NCBI GenBank assembly: GCA_938017825.1
Contig: CALIJE010000011.1
Coordinates: forward strand, 37,489 to 101,488
From: an uncultured Flavobacteriaceae bacterium
GTDB taxonomy: Bacteria > Bacteroidota > Bacteroidia > Flavobacteriales > Flavobacteriaceae
Direction: 5' to 3'
DNA length: 64,000 nucleotides
Shown here: in pieces, positions 26,639-36,144 of the stretch
Layout of the letters: each line of letters opens with the position of its first letter
How positions within the stretch are numbered: the first letter of the stretch is position 1
The notes under the pieces: model-generated
The model's database searches: none
What the model saw: only the letters and a program-made list of their open reading frames with translations
Told to the model about the DNA's origin: nothing
Translations under genes and position numbers: made by a program

Positions 26639-28054
26639 TTAGTTACGCGTTACGGATAGGAAATTCGAGAAGTCGAAGCAACCTTCTAGGTCATTGGCGT
26701 TCATGCCTGCTTCCAATCCTTTTATTCCTTCCTCATAACGTAAGTACCAGATCAAACAAACCCCTGGTCCTGCACCGTCGAAGTTTACCCCTTCAAGCGC
26801 TTCTTGCGTAGGAGGAAGGCCCAAGATGTTTCCATCGGCATCGGTGATTACCCAAGTGCTTAAGCTACCACTGGCGTTTGAATTTTCTAGTACGATTCCT
26901 GTAGCATAATCAGGAGTGCCGTCTACCGTGAACACAAAATTGTTACAGATGATCTCTCCTGCTTCGGTAAGGTTTCTGGTCACTGTAATCGGATTTGAAA
27001 GTGCAAAGTCACCTGTAATGTCACCTGCATTCATTCCCACTTCGGCACCTTGAATCTCGCCTTCGTATCGGGCGTACCAAATTAGACAAACACCGGCTCC
27101 TGCACCGTCGAAGTTTACACCTTCAACCGCATCCAAAGTAGGAGGCAAGCCCAAGATATTGCCATCGGCATCTGTAATGACCCAAGTGCTTGAAGATCCT
27201 ACCGCTCCGGATGAATCTAAGCTAATACCTGAAACGTAATCGGCAGCTCCATCAACACAGAACGTGAAGTCATCACTTGAAAGCACACCTGCAACTGCGC
27301 CCTGGTTTCTTGTAACTGTTATTGGATTCGACAGGTCAAAGCATCCTTCTAGGTCATTTGCGTTAAGACCCATTTCGGCACCGACCAATCCATCTTCGTA
27401 GCGCAAGTACCAGATAAGGCATACTCCTGCTCCAGCACCGTCGAAATCTACTCCTTCAACTGCATCCAAGGTAGGTGGCAAGCCCAAGATATTGCCATCG
27501 GCATCGGTAATAACATAGGTACTGTTGGTACCTGAGGCATCAGGATTATTTAAGCTGATACCACTTACCATGTCGGGTGTACCGTCGACCGTAAATTCAA
27601 ATGGTCCACCGACAAGCTCACCGGCTTCGGTCTGGTTGCGATATACGGTAATTGAGTTAGACAGGTCAAAAGTTCCCATCAAATCGTTAGCGTTCTCGCC
27701 TACCTCGGCACCAGACAATCCGTCTTCGTAACGCAGATACCAAATCAAACAGACCCCAGCACCGGCGGCGTCAAAATCTACTCCTTGAACGGCCTCTAAA
27801 GTTGGCGGAAGTCCTAAAATAGTGCCATCGGCATCTGTAATGACCCAGGTACTATTCGGACCAACATTACTCTGAGTAGTTATGGATATACCATCTACCA
27901 TATCCGGGGTGCCATCTACGCAAAAGGTGAACGGTCCGCCACTGATGGCTCCAGTTGTAGGCAAAACAGTCTCTAACTGCGTCGCTTCTTCCTCGGTACA
28001 ACTAAAAATCAGTACCGAAAGCAATAAACTTGCTAATACATGTAATTTCTTCAT
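26639..28054 (-). CDS. Lipoprotein made of four 110-residue tandem repeats
   Basis: 471 residues. Lipobox VLIFS-C19, a short acidic linker, then four complete repeats of about 110 residues starting near 39, 149, 259 and 369, and ending with the last residue. Each repeat reads: F-x-F-x-V-D-G-T-P-D, a GI strand, WVITDADGNILGLPPT, a conserved G-V-x-F-D-G-A-G-A-G-V-C-L-I-W-Y-x-R-Y-E, a G-x-E-x-G-x-N-A-x-D-L segment, and SNPITVTRN. Each has one invariant Cys (in VCLIW) and up to two more. Beta-rich, surface-exposed by location. I know of similar repeats in secreted flavobacterial proteins but no assigned function. Confidence 0.8.
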   Translation of the reverse strand: MKKLHVLASLLLSVLIFSCTEEEATQLETVLPTTGAISGGPFTFCVDGTPDMVDGISITTQSNVGPNSTWVITDADGTILGLPPTLEAVQGVDFDAAGAGVCLIWYLRYEDGLSGAEVGENANDLMGTFDLSNSITVYRNQTEAGELVGGPFEFTVDGTPDMVSGISLNNPDASGTNSTYVITDADGNILGLPPTLDAVEGVDFDGAGAGVCLIWYLRYEDGLVGAEMGLNANDLEGCFDLSNPITVTRNQGAVAGVLSSDDFTFCVDGAADYVSGISLDSSGAVGSSSTWVITDADGNILGLPPTLDAVEGVNFDGAGAGVCLIWYARYEGEIQGAEVGMNAGDITGDFALSNPITVTRNLTEAGEIICNNFVFTVDGTPDYATGIVLENSNASGSLSTWVITDADGNILGLPPTQEALEGVNFDGAGPGVCLIWYLRYEEGIKGLEAGMNANDLEGCFDFSNFLSVTRN

Positions 28055-28197
28055 TTTGTAAGGTTTTAATTATTTAAGACAAATGAAGAGGAACAGTATA
28101 ACAGGGAGTTCACAACGATTTAAAAATACCGTGATACTTTCGTGATTATTATAAAAAAAGAATCAAAATAAGGCATTTACAAGCCTAAGGGAGCAGT

Positions 28198-29169
28198 TTA
28201 GTCTTCCCAAACCTTGAATTCTGCACCCAATCCGTAATTTCGGTTGCCGTTTTGAATGAGCTTGGAGTTTTTGTTGTAGCGTTTGTCGAAAACCTGCCAC
28301 TTTTTGTTGTTTAAAAAAATACGTCTAACATAGGTGTTCTTGTGCGAAGCCCCTTTTATGAACGGTAACAAGGGTCTAAAGGAAGTGGATATTTTTTGAA
28401 TTCCCCTTGGCGTTTTGATTTCCCTGTATTGTTTGGTTTGGGCCAAGCGGCCATCTTTTTTTGCATACCCTAATACTTGCAGTGAAACAAAAATTCCATC
28501 TTCGGGAATAAATACTGATTTTGACAAGATGTCTAATTCAAAAACCTTGTCCTCCTTTTGATCCATTGAAAAAATGGTTTCTTCATAAGGGATAGGAGCT
28601 CCGGGTCTTCCTCCTTTGTTCTCATAATAATTGATTCGAAAAATGGTTGCGAAATTGCCTTTTCCTTTTGATTTGTATTCCCGTTCGGCATTGATTGGTA
28701 GATAAAGTTTTGAAATCTGAGTTGCCCTATTTTCGTAACGTTTAAAGAGCACGGCAATCTCACTTTCAACAGTTGGCAGCCAACAGGCGAAAAGATCTGT
28801 GTGGGTTTCTGCCTTCTGTTTTTTGAATTTGAATTTCCCCTCTTTGGGCGCAGAAACAATAACTTCGCCCAATTGTGACACTTCTGGTCGCAGCAATACT
28901 TGTACAAGCGCATCGCTAAAAATCACCTTCTTTTCTGCATAGCCCATGGCCGACACATAGAGTGTATCGATATCGGGATAGCGTTTTTTGTTGAAAATGA
29001 AAGAGCCGTCATCATCGGCAAACGTACCGAGGCCATCACCAAATGATATTGTAGCAAATGGTATTTGCTCCATATTCAAGCTATCCAGCACGCTTATCTT
29101 TTGCCCGTAGCCGTAATTGGCTAGGAGCGTTATAGCCGCAATGTAATAGAATTGTATGAATGGGCGCAT
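28198..29169 (-). CDS. CarboxypepD_reg-like domain envelope protein
   Basis: 323 residues with a signal peptide (about 1-22, ANYGYGQ). Residues 23-95 match the carboxypeptidase regulatory-like beta-sandwich seen at the start of TonB-dependent receptors: ISVLDSLNMEQIPFATISFGDGLGTFADDDGSFIF and YVSAMGYAEKKV. The rest (about 100-323) is a beta-rich domain without a barrel, so it is not a receptor itself. Stand-alone proteins of this kind are frequent in Bacteroidota and their role is not defined. Fifty bases separate it from the next gene on the strand. Confidence 0.75.
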   Translation of the reverse strand: MRPFIQFYYIAAITLLANYGYGQKISVLDSLNMEQIPFATISFGDGLGTFADDDGSFIFNKKRYPDIDTLYVSAMGYAEKKVIFSDALVQVLLRPEVSQLGEVIVSAPKEGKFKFKKQKAETHTDLFACWLPTVESEIAVLFKRYENRATQISKLYLPINAEREYKSKGKGNFATIFRINYYENKGGRPGAPIPYEETIFSMDQKEDKVFELDILSKSVFIPEDGIFVSLQVLGYAKKDGRLAQTKQYREIKTPRGIQKISTSFRPLLPFIKGASHKNTYVRRIFLNNKKWQVFDKRYNKNSKLIQNGNRNYGLGAEFKVWED

Positions 29170-29219
29170 ACTATATCAACGATTGGAAAAGGATCGTAGT
29201 ATCGGTGGGTAAAAATTGG

Positions 29220-29669
29220 TTATAGCAGACCTAAATTTTGCAGCAGCTTCTTCCCACCGTTCCACATACAGGTGCCATCGCTGGTTTGAAACTTGTCTTG
29301 GCCATAGCGCAAGACATAGGTGTCAACAGTGGTGCACCCCCCAATTTTTAAATCTCGTAGTTGTAGTTCAAAGTTGACCAATGCCTGAATTTCTTTTTCC
29401 GAAAGAACGATAGTCTTATCCTGAAAATGGGCTGTAACTACATCAGCTTCTTTAGAAACGGTAAGGGTTTGTCTTGTGCCATGAAAACATCCTAGCGACG
29501 TTATTTCGATGGAATAACGTTCACCGTTTTGGAGCATTTCAATGATTGTTGGCGCATTATAGTTCATTTCTAAAGGGGTTCCTTTTGAAAAGGAATGGGT
29601 TTTAGCCATCAGTGTTCCTATAGAAAAGGTGCAGATTAGTGCTGCTACCAGGAGGTTTTTAGGTTTCAT
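29220..29669 (-). CDS. Small secreted protein of unknown function
   Basis: 149 residues from the ATG at 29669, which begins a clear signal peptide (MKPKNLLVAALICTFSIGT then LMA-K); an upstream in-frame ATG at 29708 would spoil it. The mature part has a beta pattern, three cysteines (including SLGCFHG and KIGGCTTVD) and ends in TSDGTCMWNGGKKL. No family recognised. Its position between two envelope genes on the same strand fits a periplasmic or surface role. Confidence 0.62.
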   Translation of the reverse strand: MKPKNLLVAALICTFSIGTLMAKTHSFSKGTPLEMNYNAPTIIEMLQNGERYSIEITSLGCFHGTRQTLTVSKEADVVTAHFQDKTIVLSEKEIQALVNFELQLRDLKIGGCTTVDTYVLRYGQDKFQTSDGTCMWNGGKKLLQNLGLL

Positions 29670-29775
29670 AGCTTTATAAAGGCAAGAATTATGCCGTCTT
29701 TTGAACATAACATGTCATTTGATAATTAGAATCTTCATTACCAAAGACTTCAATACATATCGTTTGTGACAAATG

Positions 29776-31269
29776 CTACATTTTGGTACTTAGCATACCA
29801 TAAAAGGCTTTGATGCCATAAGCCAATTGTCCAATTCTAATATTCTCGTTTGGGCTGTGTTGATTGTTGTCCGGGTTTACCATGGGCACTATGAATGCAG
29901 GTATTTTTAGCTCATTGATAAAAGGTGCGATCGGGACCGTGCCCCCCATAATTCGTATTTGTACCACCTCGTCGTTAAAGGTGGTTTTCAAAGTATTGAC
30001 CAAGAAATTGCCATTAGGGTCTTTCAGATCAGTCCGAAAGGCGTCGGTAACCGATCCTTCGCTTACCTTCATGATTTTGTCATGGGAATTACGCTCGGCC
30101 AATGTAGGTTCTGCATCGGTGATATAGAATCCCTGTTCGCGAATGTGATCCGTCACCAATTTTTTGAGCTTTGTACCATCAGTTTCGGGAACCAAACGCA
30201 AGTCTAGCTCGGCTGTGGCCGTGGCAGGGACAATGGTACGCGCTTTTTTTCCAATCCAACCAGAACCTAACCCACGAATGTTCAATGAAGGATACTGCAA
30301 GGATTCTTGATAAAAACTTCCTACGGCATCGGGTGTTTTAATGGCAAGATTTCCATTGATCGTTGCGGCATCTTCCGGAACGCTTTTCAATATTGCCATG
30401 GTATTTTCATCTAGCGATATGCCATCGTAATACCCATCAATTACAACTTTACCGCTATCGTCTTTCATGCTAGATAAAACCTTCGTTAACTGAAATGCAG
30501 GATTGGGAGAATAATTGCCGTAGTGGCCGCTATGTTGAGGTTTTATGGGTCCGTAGGTGGTCAGTGAAAGAGTGGTAATACCACGGCAACCATAAACTAT
30601 TGTCGGTTTCCCCGAGACATGCACGGGTCCGTCGCTGATGACCAAAAAATCGGCTTCCAATAATTCACGGTATTCCTTTACAGCCTTTGGAAGCGGTTTG
30701 CTGCTTTTCTCTTCTTCACTATCGAGAATTACTTTGACATTAAAAGGAAGGGCCACATTATTTTCTTTCAATAGATCTATGGCGTTAAGGAACATTACAA
30801 TTGGTCCTTTATCATCGGAAGTGGAACGGCCAAAAAGGCGCCAATCATAGTCAATATCGTCGGCCAACTCATCAAAAGATCGAGTTTTCCAACCAGATTC
30901 TTCTGGGGATTTCAATACTACTTTATACGGATTCGGCTGATCCCATTTGTCCGGGTCTACCGATTGCCCGTCAAAATGCATATAAAAGAGAATCGTGGGT
31001 TTGGTATCTTCCATTGGTAATGCAGCAAAAAAAAGCGATTCCCCCTCGGTTGGTAGTATAGAGGAATTAAAACCACGGGCATTGAACTTTTTGGTCAACC
31101 AGGTGAGATTCAAATTAATATCTGCATGCTCTAATGCGTCGTTAGGTATGGCGACGAATTCGCGAAGTTCATCTATACTATGACGGACCTTTGATTTTAG
31201 TTCTACAGCATCTTGGGCCAAACTTATCGAGAAAGCGAAAATGCACAGTAAAAAAAGAAGTCTTTTCAT
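29776..31269 (-). CDS. Secreted M20-family metallopeptidase
   Basis: 497 residues with a signal peptide cleaved near SLAQ. M20 dipeptidase motifs: YMHFD with zinc ligand H98 and D100, RSTSDDKGP with the bridging aspartate, DSEEEKSS with the catalytic glutamate pair, and HSPNENIRIGQ with the C-terminal histidine. The dimerization domain sits near 225-380. Members of this clan remove N-terminal residues or split dipeptides. The signal peptide places it outside the cytoplasm, likely part of peptide scavenging (inference). Its 3' end is followed by 67 bases without a hairpin. Confidence 0.9.
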   Translation of the reverse strand: MKRLLFLLCIFAFSISLAQDAVELKSKVRHSIDELREFVAIPNDALEHADINLNLTWLTKKFNARGFNSSILPTEGESLFFAALPMEDTKPTILFYMHFDGQSVDPDKWDQPNPYKVVLKSPEESGWKTRSFDELADDIDYDWRLFGRSTSDDKGPIVMFLNAIDLLKENNVALPFNVKVILDSEEEKSSKPLPKAVKEYRELLEADFLVISDGPVHVSGKPTIVYGCRGITTLSLTTYGPIKPQHSGHYGNYSPNPAFQLTKVLSSMKDDSGKVVIDGYYDGISLDENTMAILKSVPEDAATINGNLAIKTPDAVGSFYQESLQYPSLNIRGLGSGWIGKKARTIVPATATAELDLRLVPETDGTKLKKLVTDHIREQGFYITDAEPTLAERNSHDKIMKVSEGSVTDAFRTDLKDPNGNFLVNTLKTTFNDEVVQIRIMGGTVPIAPFINELKIPAFIVPMVNPDNNQHSPNENIRIGQLAYGIKAFYGMLSTKM

Positions 31270-31334
31270 GAATGTTTTGGATTGACATAATAAGCCTAAA
31301 TGTAAGGATATTTACGGGAAGGGCGATACAAAAA

Positions 31335-31358
31335 AACCGCTACTTTTTGGCAGCGGTT
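31335..31358. terminator. Terminator for the 1469-residue protein gene
   Basis: AACCGCT (31335-31341) pairs with AGCGGTT (31352-31358) around a short loop. On the minus strand it is followed by a run of T (complement of A at 31329-31336), 24 bases after the stop of the large gene at 31382. A TTTT run also follows on the plus strand. Confidence 0.75.
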
Positions 31359-31381
31359 TTGTATTCCTTATTGCAATTGTA

Positions 31382-34300
31382 CTAGTGTTTAACGAGAAAA
31401 CGTTGCGTCAATATTTCTTGTTCATTTGTTAATCTTATAAGATAAACTCCCTCAGGTAATTGTGAAACATCTATTTGTTTACTGAACGTATCTTTAGAAA
31501 TCACCTTTTGATATACTTGCCTATAGGCACTATCGAAAATAGACACTCCTACTTTGCCTGTAGACCCTGTCTCAAAATAGTAATTAAGTTGTACTACTTG
31601 ATCTGCTGGCACAGGTGAGAGGGTAAGTGATGAACTAGATTCTTCAATCTCAATTCTTAGACTTGTGGTCGCAGTTTCACCTACACAGAAATTGGTCGTT
31701 TCTGATGTAGTGTAATTACCACCCGATGCCACTACGGTTCCCAATGCATCGGTTACGGCGTATGAACCAGAGCCATAGCCACAGCAAATTCCGTCACCAT
31801 AGGAATCATAAATCACAAAATCATAGCAACCGGCAGGGAGACAGGCACTTTCAATTATCGTTGTGCTGTTATTGGCGCTTGTATAGCCATTTCCGGCTAA
31901 AACAGTCTGTCCATTTTCATCATTCAATTGCCAGGTGACCTCTGCTGCATAGCGATCAAAGGTAATACGAACGTCTACACTTGTGCATGAAGAGGTTGTA
32001 TCACAGAAGTCGGGAATTCCATCTCCATCAGTATCGAGAGTATCGTTGCCACCTGGGCAAATATCGTCTGTGTCACAGACGCCGTCGCTGTCACTATCGG
32101 CACAGGCAGTACCGTCGCACACATCAGAAATGCCGTTTCCGTTTGCATCTTCAAAAACTGATACGTTGCGATAAAATGAGTTACCTGAACCATCGGCATC
32201 ATCATCGGCGGTAAAGACCATATACCTGTAAATTCCAGTAATTTCCGCACCGATATTTATGGTGTAGGTTTTCCAACTTTGATCGCCAGGGTAACGTTCT
32301 ACAGGTACATCGCCGTTATATCCTTGATTGCCATAGGGTACTATGCGAACCGAAGGGCCAAACGTATTGTCGTTATCAAAACTCACTTCGTGAATTTCAC
32401 CTTCCGCGGTACTTCTAAAATCGAATTGTACGACTGTATTCGGCGTAAAGGTATAGTTGACCTCCATGGCTTTCCAAGCATTGCCTGTCATAAAAATGGT
32501 ATTGCCATTATCTTGAACAGTTACAGGGCCATTATCCTGATTGGCATAGGAAATTAGGTTGTAATCGTTAAAGTTAATCCCAGGGCAGACTGCAGGTTCA
32601 CAAGCGTCTGGTATGCCATTACCATTGGTATCAATAGTATCATCCCCATTCTCGCAAACATCATCTTCATCACAAACACCGTCCCCGTCACTATCTGGGC
32701 AAGTGGTTTCACAAAAGTCTGGTATACCATCGCCATCGGTATCAACAGTATCATCGCCACCTTCACAAATATCACAGGCGTCCGGTACTGAATCGCCATC
32801 TGTATCTACAGTATCGTCACCGTTTTCACAGATATCGCTAGCATTACAAACCCCATCACCATCGGTATCGGGACAGGCCGATTCGTCTTCTGTAATGTTC
32901 AAAAATTGATTTATGGCGGGATTGTTCAGTTCGCTCACCGCACCAGAAGGCCAACGAACTACCACCCTATCTACTTGGGTGTTTGCACCGATTCCAAAGT
33001 GTTGGGTAAACGAATTGTTTAAACCATAGCCTTCACCCGATCTTACATCGCGAATTTGTATGCCCCAGGCTCCATAAATCTCTACCCGGGCCCCAATGCC
33101 ATTGCTATTGCTCTGGGTGCCCTTAAGCTGCACATTCAGGAAATTGTTCGTATTCCCAGAATTCAGCCATATGCGATCTTTTATCGAACTTGGAGTATTT
33201 AGTCCGTTGGCGTAGCCGGCATAGATGTCTAAGAATCCGTCATGGTTTAAGTCACCAACTGTAAAAGATTGTATTTGATTTGAATTAAAAGGATTTGGTG
33301 CGTTCTCGAATGTACCATCGCCTTTATTGTAGAAAATGTAATGCGCATCGCCAGATACCATCAGGTCAAGAAAACCGTCGTTATTGAAATCTCTAAAGAA
33401 ACCTTGAATGCCATAAAAGTCAGTAGGGTTTAGGGTAGGGAGTAGGCCACTGTTCTGGGTGACTTCTGTAAACGTACCATTGCCATTATTTCGCATTAAG
33501 TTTGGCCCCGTACCATGATTGATTACAATCGCATCTAAGTCGCCGTCGTTGTCAATGTCCCCAAAGTCAGACAACCAAGTTTGGTCTTTGATTTTAAGGT
33601 TTGCCTGCGCTGCAACCTCTGTAAAATTATTGTTACCATCGTTCTGCCATAGCATATTGATTCGTCTTGGATCATCTGGATTGTTTACGCCGCCCCTGCA
33701 CTTGGAAATGTATAGATCCAAATCGCGATCATTATCATAATCGATCCACATACTTGCATAGTTACCCGAATTATCACTTGCAGGAGTAGTGATGGTACTA
33801 ATTAAATCGGCATTGAAGTTAAAAGTGCCGTCCTGATTATTTTGGTAAGCCCTTGATTGAGCATCATCATGACAAGCAAATATGTCTGCCCAGCCATCAT
33901 TGTTGATATCTACGAAATTACTTCCCTGAATAAAAATATTAGAGTTGGGTAATGTCTGTAGTGTGTAGGAATCGTTCCCATTACCATTGGTGATTACCCG
34001 AACATTGTCGTAGGCACCTCCACAAAGTACATCGTTATATCCGTTTTGATCGACATCGGCAATCGCCGCACTCCATTGATTTTGATTGCTTACTTGACCA
34101 AAAGTATAGGAACTGAAACCCTGCCCGGCTGCATTTTGATATTGCACGCGCATCGACCTGCCTTGGTTGAATTGAACGATATCGTCTTTACCATCATTGT
34201 TCATATCAACGACAGCCATTGCCAATCCACTATAATTGTCTTGCTGAAGTAAATTTGTCGCATCTGTAAACGCAACTGCACTGGTATCCGAAGGAGGTTG

Positions 34301-35791
34301 GCTGCCGTCCTCTACAACTATGGTCGTCGTTGCTTGATCTGTAGATTGCCCATCGTCTACCGTCAATGTAACCGTATAGGTGCCGGCTACGGTATAGGTA
34401 TGACTCACATTTACACCTTGGGCTGTTGCATTATTGCCAAAATCCCATGAAAAGCTCAATGCATCGCCATCGGTATCTGATGAAGCCGAAGCATCAAAAT
34501 CTACAACTAATGGAGCTGTTCCGTTTGTGGTAGATGCAGAAAAGAAGGCCTGGGGTGCCGCTGAGCTGGGTACTCCCAGACTATTAATCCAATCTGTGAT
34601 AAGTTGCATCCCTTCGGCATCTACCACATCTTTCCCAATGGGTGGCATTTCGATACCTGTTTGGGTAGAATTCATTCTAAAATGAACCATAGAGCGCGTA
34701 ATATCTTGAGGCACCACAACTCTAGGATCGTTTAGCCCCTCATCGTATGCGACGGTTCCATAGATAAAATTCTGATCCTCTAAAGGAATATCATATCGCG
34801 CATCAAAAGTGGCAATATCGTTTAAACGCGGATCATGACAACTGGCACAATTTACATCTAAATAGGTACGTGCCCTATCTTCTAAGGAGGCAGTTGGGTC
34901 GTCTTTGGCCGCTACCGCGGGAAAGCTACTTACATTATTGTCATTAATATCTAGCGTTAGGATGCCTAATTCGCTGAAGTTGACCAACTGATTCATTTCT
35001 ATACCTGTACTAGGATATACAAAGGACTTATTTAAGTTTCTGGTTTTCGGCCCAAGAACACTTCCGGTCTGAGCAAAATGGCACGATGCACATTCATTTC
35101 TACTAGGGTAGTGCCAAGATTGTGTTACCCCATTTACCACAACATCTTCATCGACGGCTTCATCTAAAAGAGTTGCATCGGTTTGGGCGTCGTTCCATTT
35201 ATACGTGAGGTAGTAGTACACATTGTCGTCACCTTTTACTTCAAACCGTGTTTCTAAGCGCTTACCGCCCAGTTCAAAATGTTTGATCAGAACAGCACCT
35301 TGTGGAAACCCCCAGGCGTTATCTTGTGAGTATTGAATTTGCTCATCTGGAGTATTATGACTGCCGTCGTTGGGGATGGCCATCCATCTTTTTTTGGTAG
35401 CCCCATCAGACCAAAATGATTCGATCATCTCGTAAGGAATCAGGCCCTGGGCAGGCTCTAAAGTTGAGAGGTTTGCAAAGGCCCCTGTCTGGGATAAGAA
35501 TATGGGAGTGCCGGTATTGCCATTAGGAGTGGTCGTTGGCAAGTTCCCGTTTAGAAACTTTCCGATTGCTGCTGCATTGATGGCCGGGGCCAAAGAATTA
35601 GGTTGAATCGAAAACCCTTGGGAGGTCAACCTCTCATGATCAGCCATGGCCAATAATTCATAATCAGCGTAATCGGTTTCGTTAGTTTTAGCAGCGAAAT
35701 ATAGCAGTATTGCTAAGCTTGAAAAAACCGCTAGGGCTGCAAAAAAGGATTTCTTGGTCATCATTTTGATTTTGGTCATTATGATAAGCAA
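31382..35791 (-). CDS. Giant secreted diheme / PKD / FG-GAP / TSP3 protein with T9SS sorting tail
   Basis: 1469 residues. Domains in order: N-terminal hydrophobic export segment (about 15-34); a diheme cytochrome module with CxxCH at 234-238 and 315-319 and a Met-containing segment near 380, of the SO2930-type; PKD domain about 412-494 (HTYTVAGTYTVTLTVDDG); FG-GAP/VCBS repeats about 510-860 with D-x-D/N-x-D-G loops; UnbV/ASPIC segment about 880-965 (VVRWPSGAV); thrombospondin type 3 calcium repeats about 980-1075; a jelly-roll-like domain about 1085-1220; another TSP3; a Cys-rich beta domain about 1268-1375; and a T9SS type A tail ending QRFLVKH. Start codons at 35779, 35764 or 35761 are also possible; 35761 gives the cleanest signal. 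Confidence 0.85.
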   Translation of the reverse strand: MLIIMTKIKMMTKKSFFAALAVFSSLAILLYFAAKTNETDYADYELLAMADHERLTSQGFSIQPNSLAPAINAAAIGKFLNGNLPTTTPNGNTGTPIFLSQTGAFANLSTLEPAQGLIPYEMIESFWSDGATKKRWMAIPNDGSHNTPDEQIQYSQDNAWGFPQGAVLIKHFELGGKRLETRFEVKGDDNVYYYLTYKWNDAQTDATLLDEAVDEDVVVNGVTQSWHYPSRNECASCHFAQTGSVLGPKTRNLNKSFVYPSTGIEMNQLVNFSELGILTLDINDNNVSSFPAVAAKDDPTASLEDRARTYLDVNCASCHDPRLNDIATFDARYDIPLEDQNFIYGTVAYDEGLNDPRVVVPQDITRSMVHFRMNSTQTGIEMPPIGKDVVDAEGMQLITDWINSLGVPSSAAPQAFFSASTTNGTAPLVVDFDASASSDTDGDALSFSWDFGNNATAQGVNVSHTYTVAGTYTVTLTVDDGQSTDQATTTIVVEDGSQPPSDTSAVAFTDATNLLQQDNYSGLAMAVVDMNNDGKDDIVQFNQGRSMRVQYQNAAGQGFSSYTFGQVSNQNQWSAAIADVDQNGYNDVLCGGAYDNVRVITNGNGNDSYTLQTLPNSNIFIQGSNFVDINNDGWADIFACHDDAQSRAYQNNQDGTFNFNADLISTITTPASDNSGNYASMWIDYDNDRDLDLYISKCRGGVNNPDDPRRINMLWQNDGNNNFTEVAAQANLKIKDQTWLSDFGDIDNDGDLDAIVINHGTGPNLMRNNGNGTFTEVTQNSGLLPTLNPTDFYGIQGFFRDFNNDGFLDLMVSGDAHYIFYNKGDGTFENAPNPFNSNQIQSFTVGDLNHDGFLDIYAGYANGLNTPSSIKDRIWLNSGNTNNFLNVQLKGTQSNSNGIGARVEIYGAWGIQIRDVRSGEGYGLNNSFTQHFGIGANTQVDRVVVRWPSGAVSELNNPAINQFLNITEDESACPDTDGDGVCNASDICENGDDTVDTDGDSVPDACDICEGGDDTVDTDGDGIPDFCETTCPDSDGDGVCDEDDVCENGDDTIDTNGNGIPDACEPAVCPGINFNDYNLISYANQDNGPVTVQDNGNTIFMTGNAWKAMEVNYTFTPNTVVQFDFRSTAEGEIHEVSFDNDNTFGPSVRIVPYGNQGYNGDVPVERYPGDQSWKTYTINIGAEITGIYRYMVFTADDDADGSGNSFYRNVSVFEDANGNGISDVCDGTACADSDSDGVCDTDDICPGGNDTLDTDGDGIPDFCDTTSSCTSVDVRITFDRYAAEVTWQLNDENGQTVLAGNGYTSANNSTTIIESACLPAGCYDFVIYDSYGDGICCGYGSGSYAVTDALGTVVASGGNYTTSETTNFCVGETATTSLRIEIEESSSSLTLSPVPADQVVQLNYYFETGSTGKVGVSIFDSAYRQVYQKVISKDTFSKQIDVSQLPEGVYLIRLTNEQEILTQRFLVKH

Positions 35792-35820
35792 GATTAAATT
35801 CTAAAATCGGACTTGGGGAA

Positions 35821-35837
35821 TTGATGCCTTGCATCAA
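35821..35837. promoter_or_regulatory. Inverted repeat upstream of the giant secreted protein gene
   Basis: TTGATGC - CTT - GCATCAA, a perfect 7-bp inverted repeat 30 bases before the first possible start. It could be an operator or a leader hairpin. The rest of the 353-base gap 35792-36144 shows no gene, repeat or clear promoter to me. Confidence 0.35.
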
Positions 35838-36144
35838 AGGTCGTTTCGGAAATTTATATAGGCGCGCGAAATACATAGAATAGTGCAACTCGGAAGGCCT
35901 AAGGCTCTAATCAATAAAATGTTCGGAAGCGTATTAGTTTGTCATATATAATTACTGCTTTGATGAATTTGGGTCGTATTCCCAAAAATACAGCACAAAT
36001 TGCGAAATGTTTCTTTCAAATGCCTTAATTAGAAGATAATTCGGTAAGTGGTAATTATTTGCTGTTGAATGGTAGCATGCAATTTAGGGCATGGCGCACC
36101 TTATATAGCCTTATGCTGTACATAGGACTCTATTTTTTCGAACT

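Noticed and set aside
26639..28054. Repeated DNA as a CRISPR array or a transposon
   Set aside because: The repeats are about 330 bases, in frame and inside one lipoprotein gene; no spacers of constant length.
31975..32909. Several frames on both strands with Asp/His/Ser-rich repeats
   Set aside because: Shadows of the TSP3 calcium-loop repeats in the giant minus-strand gene.
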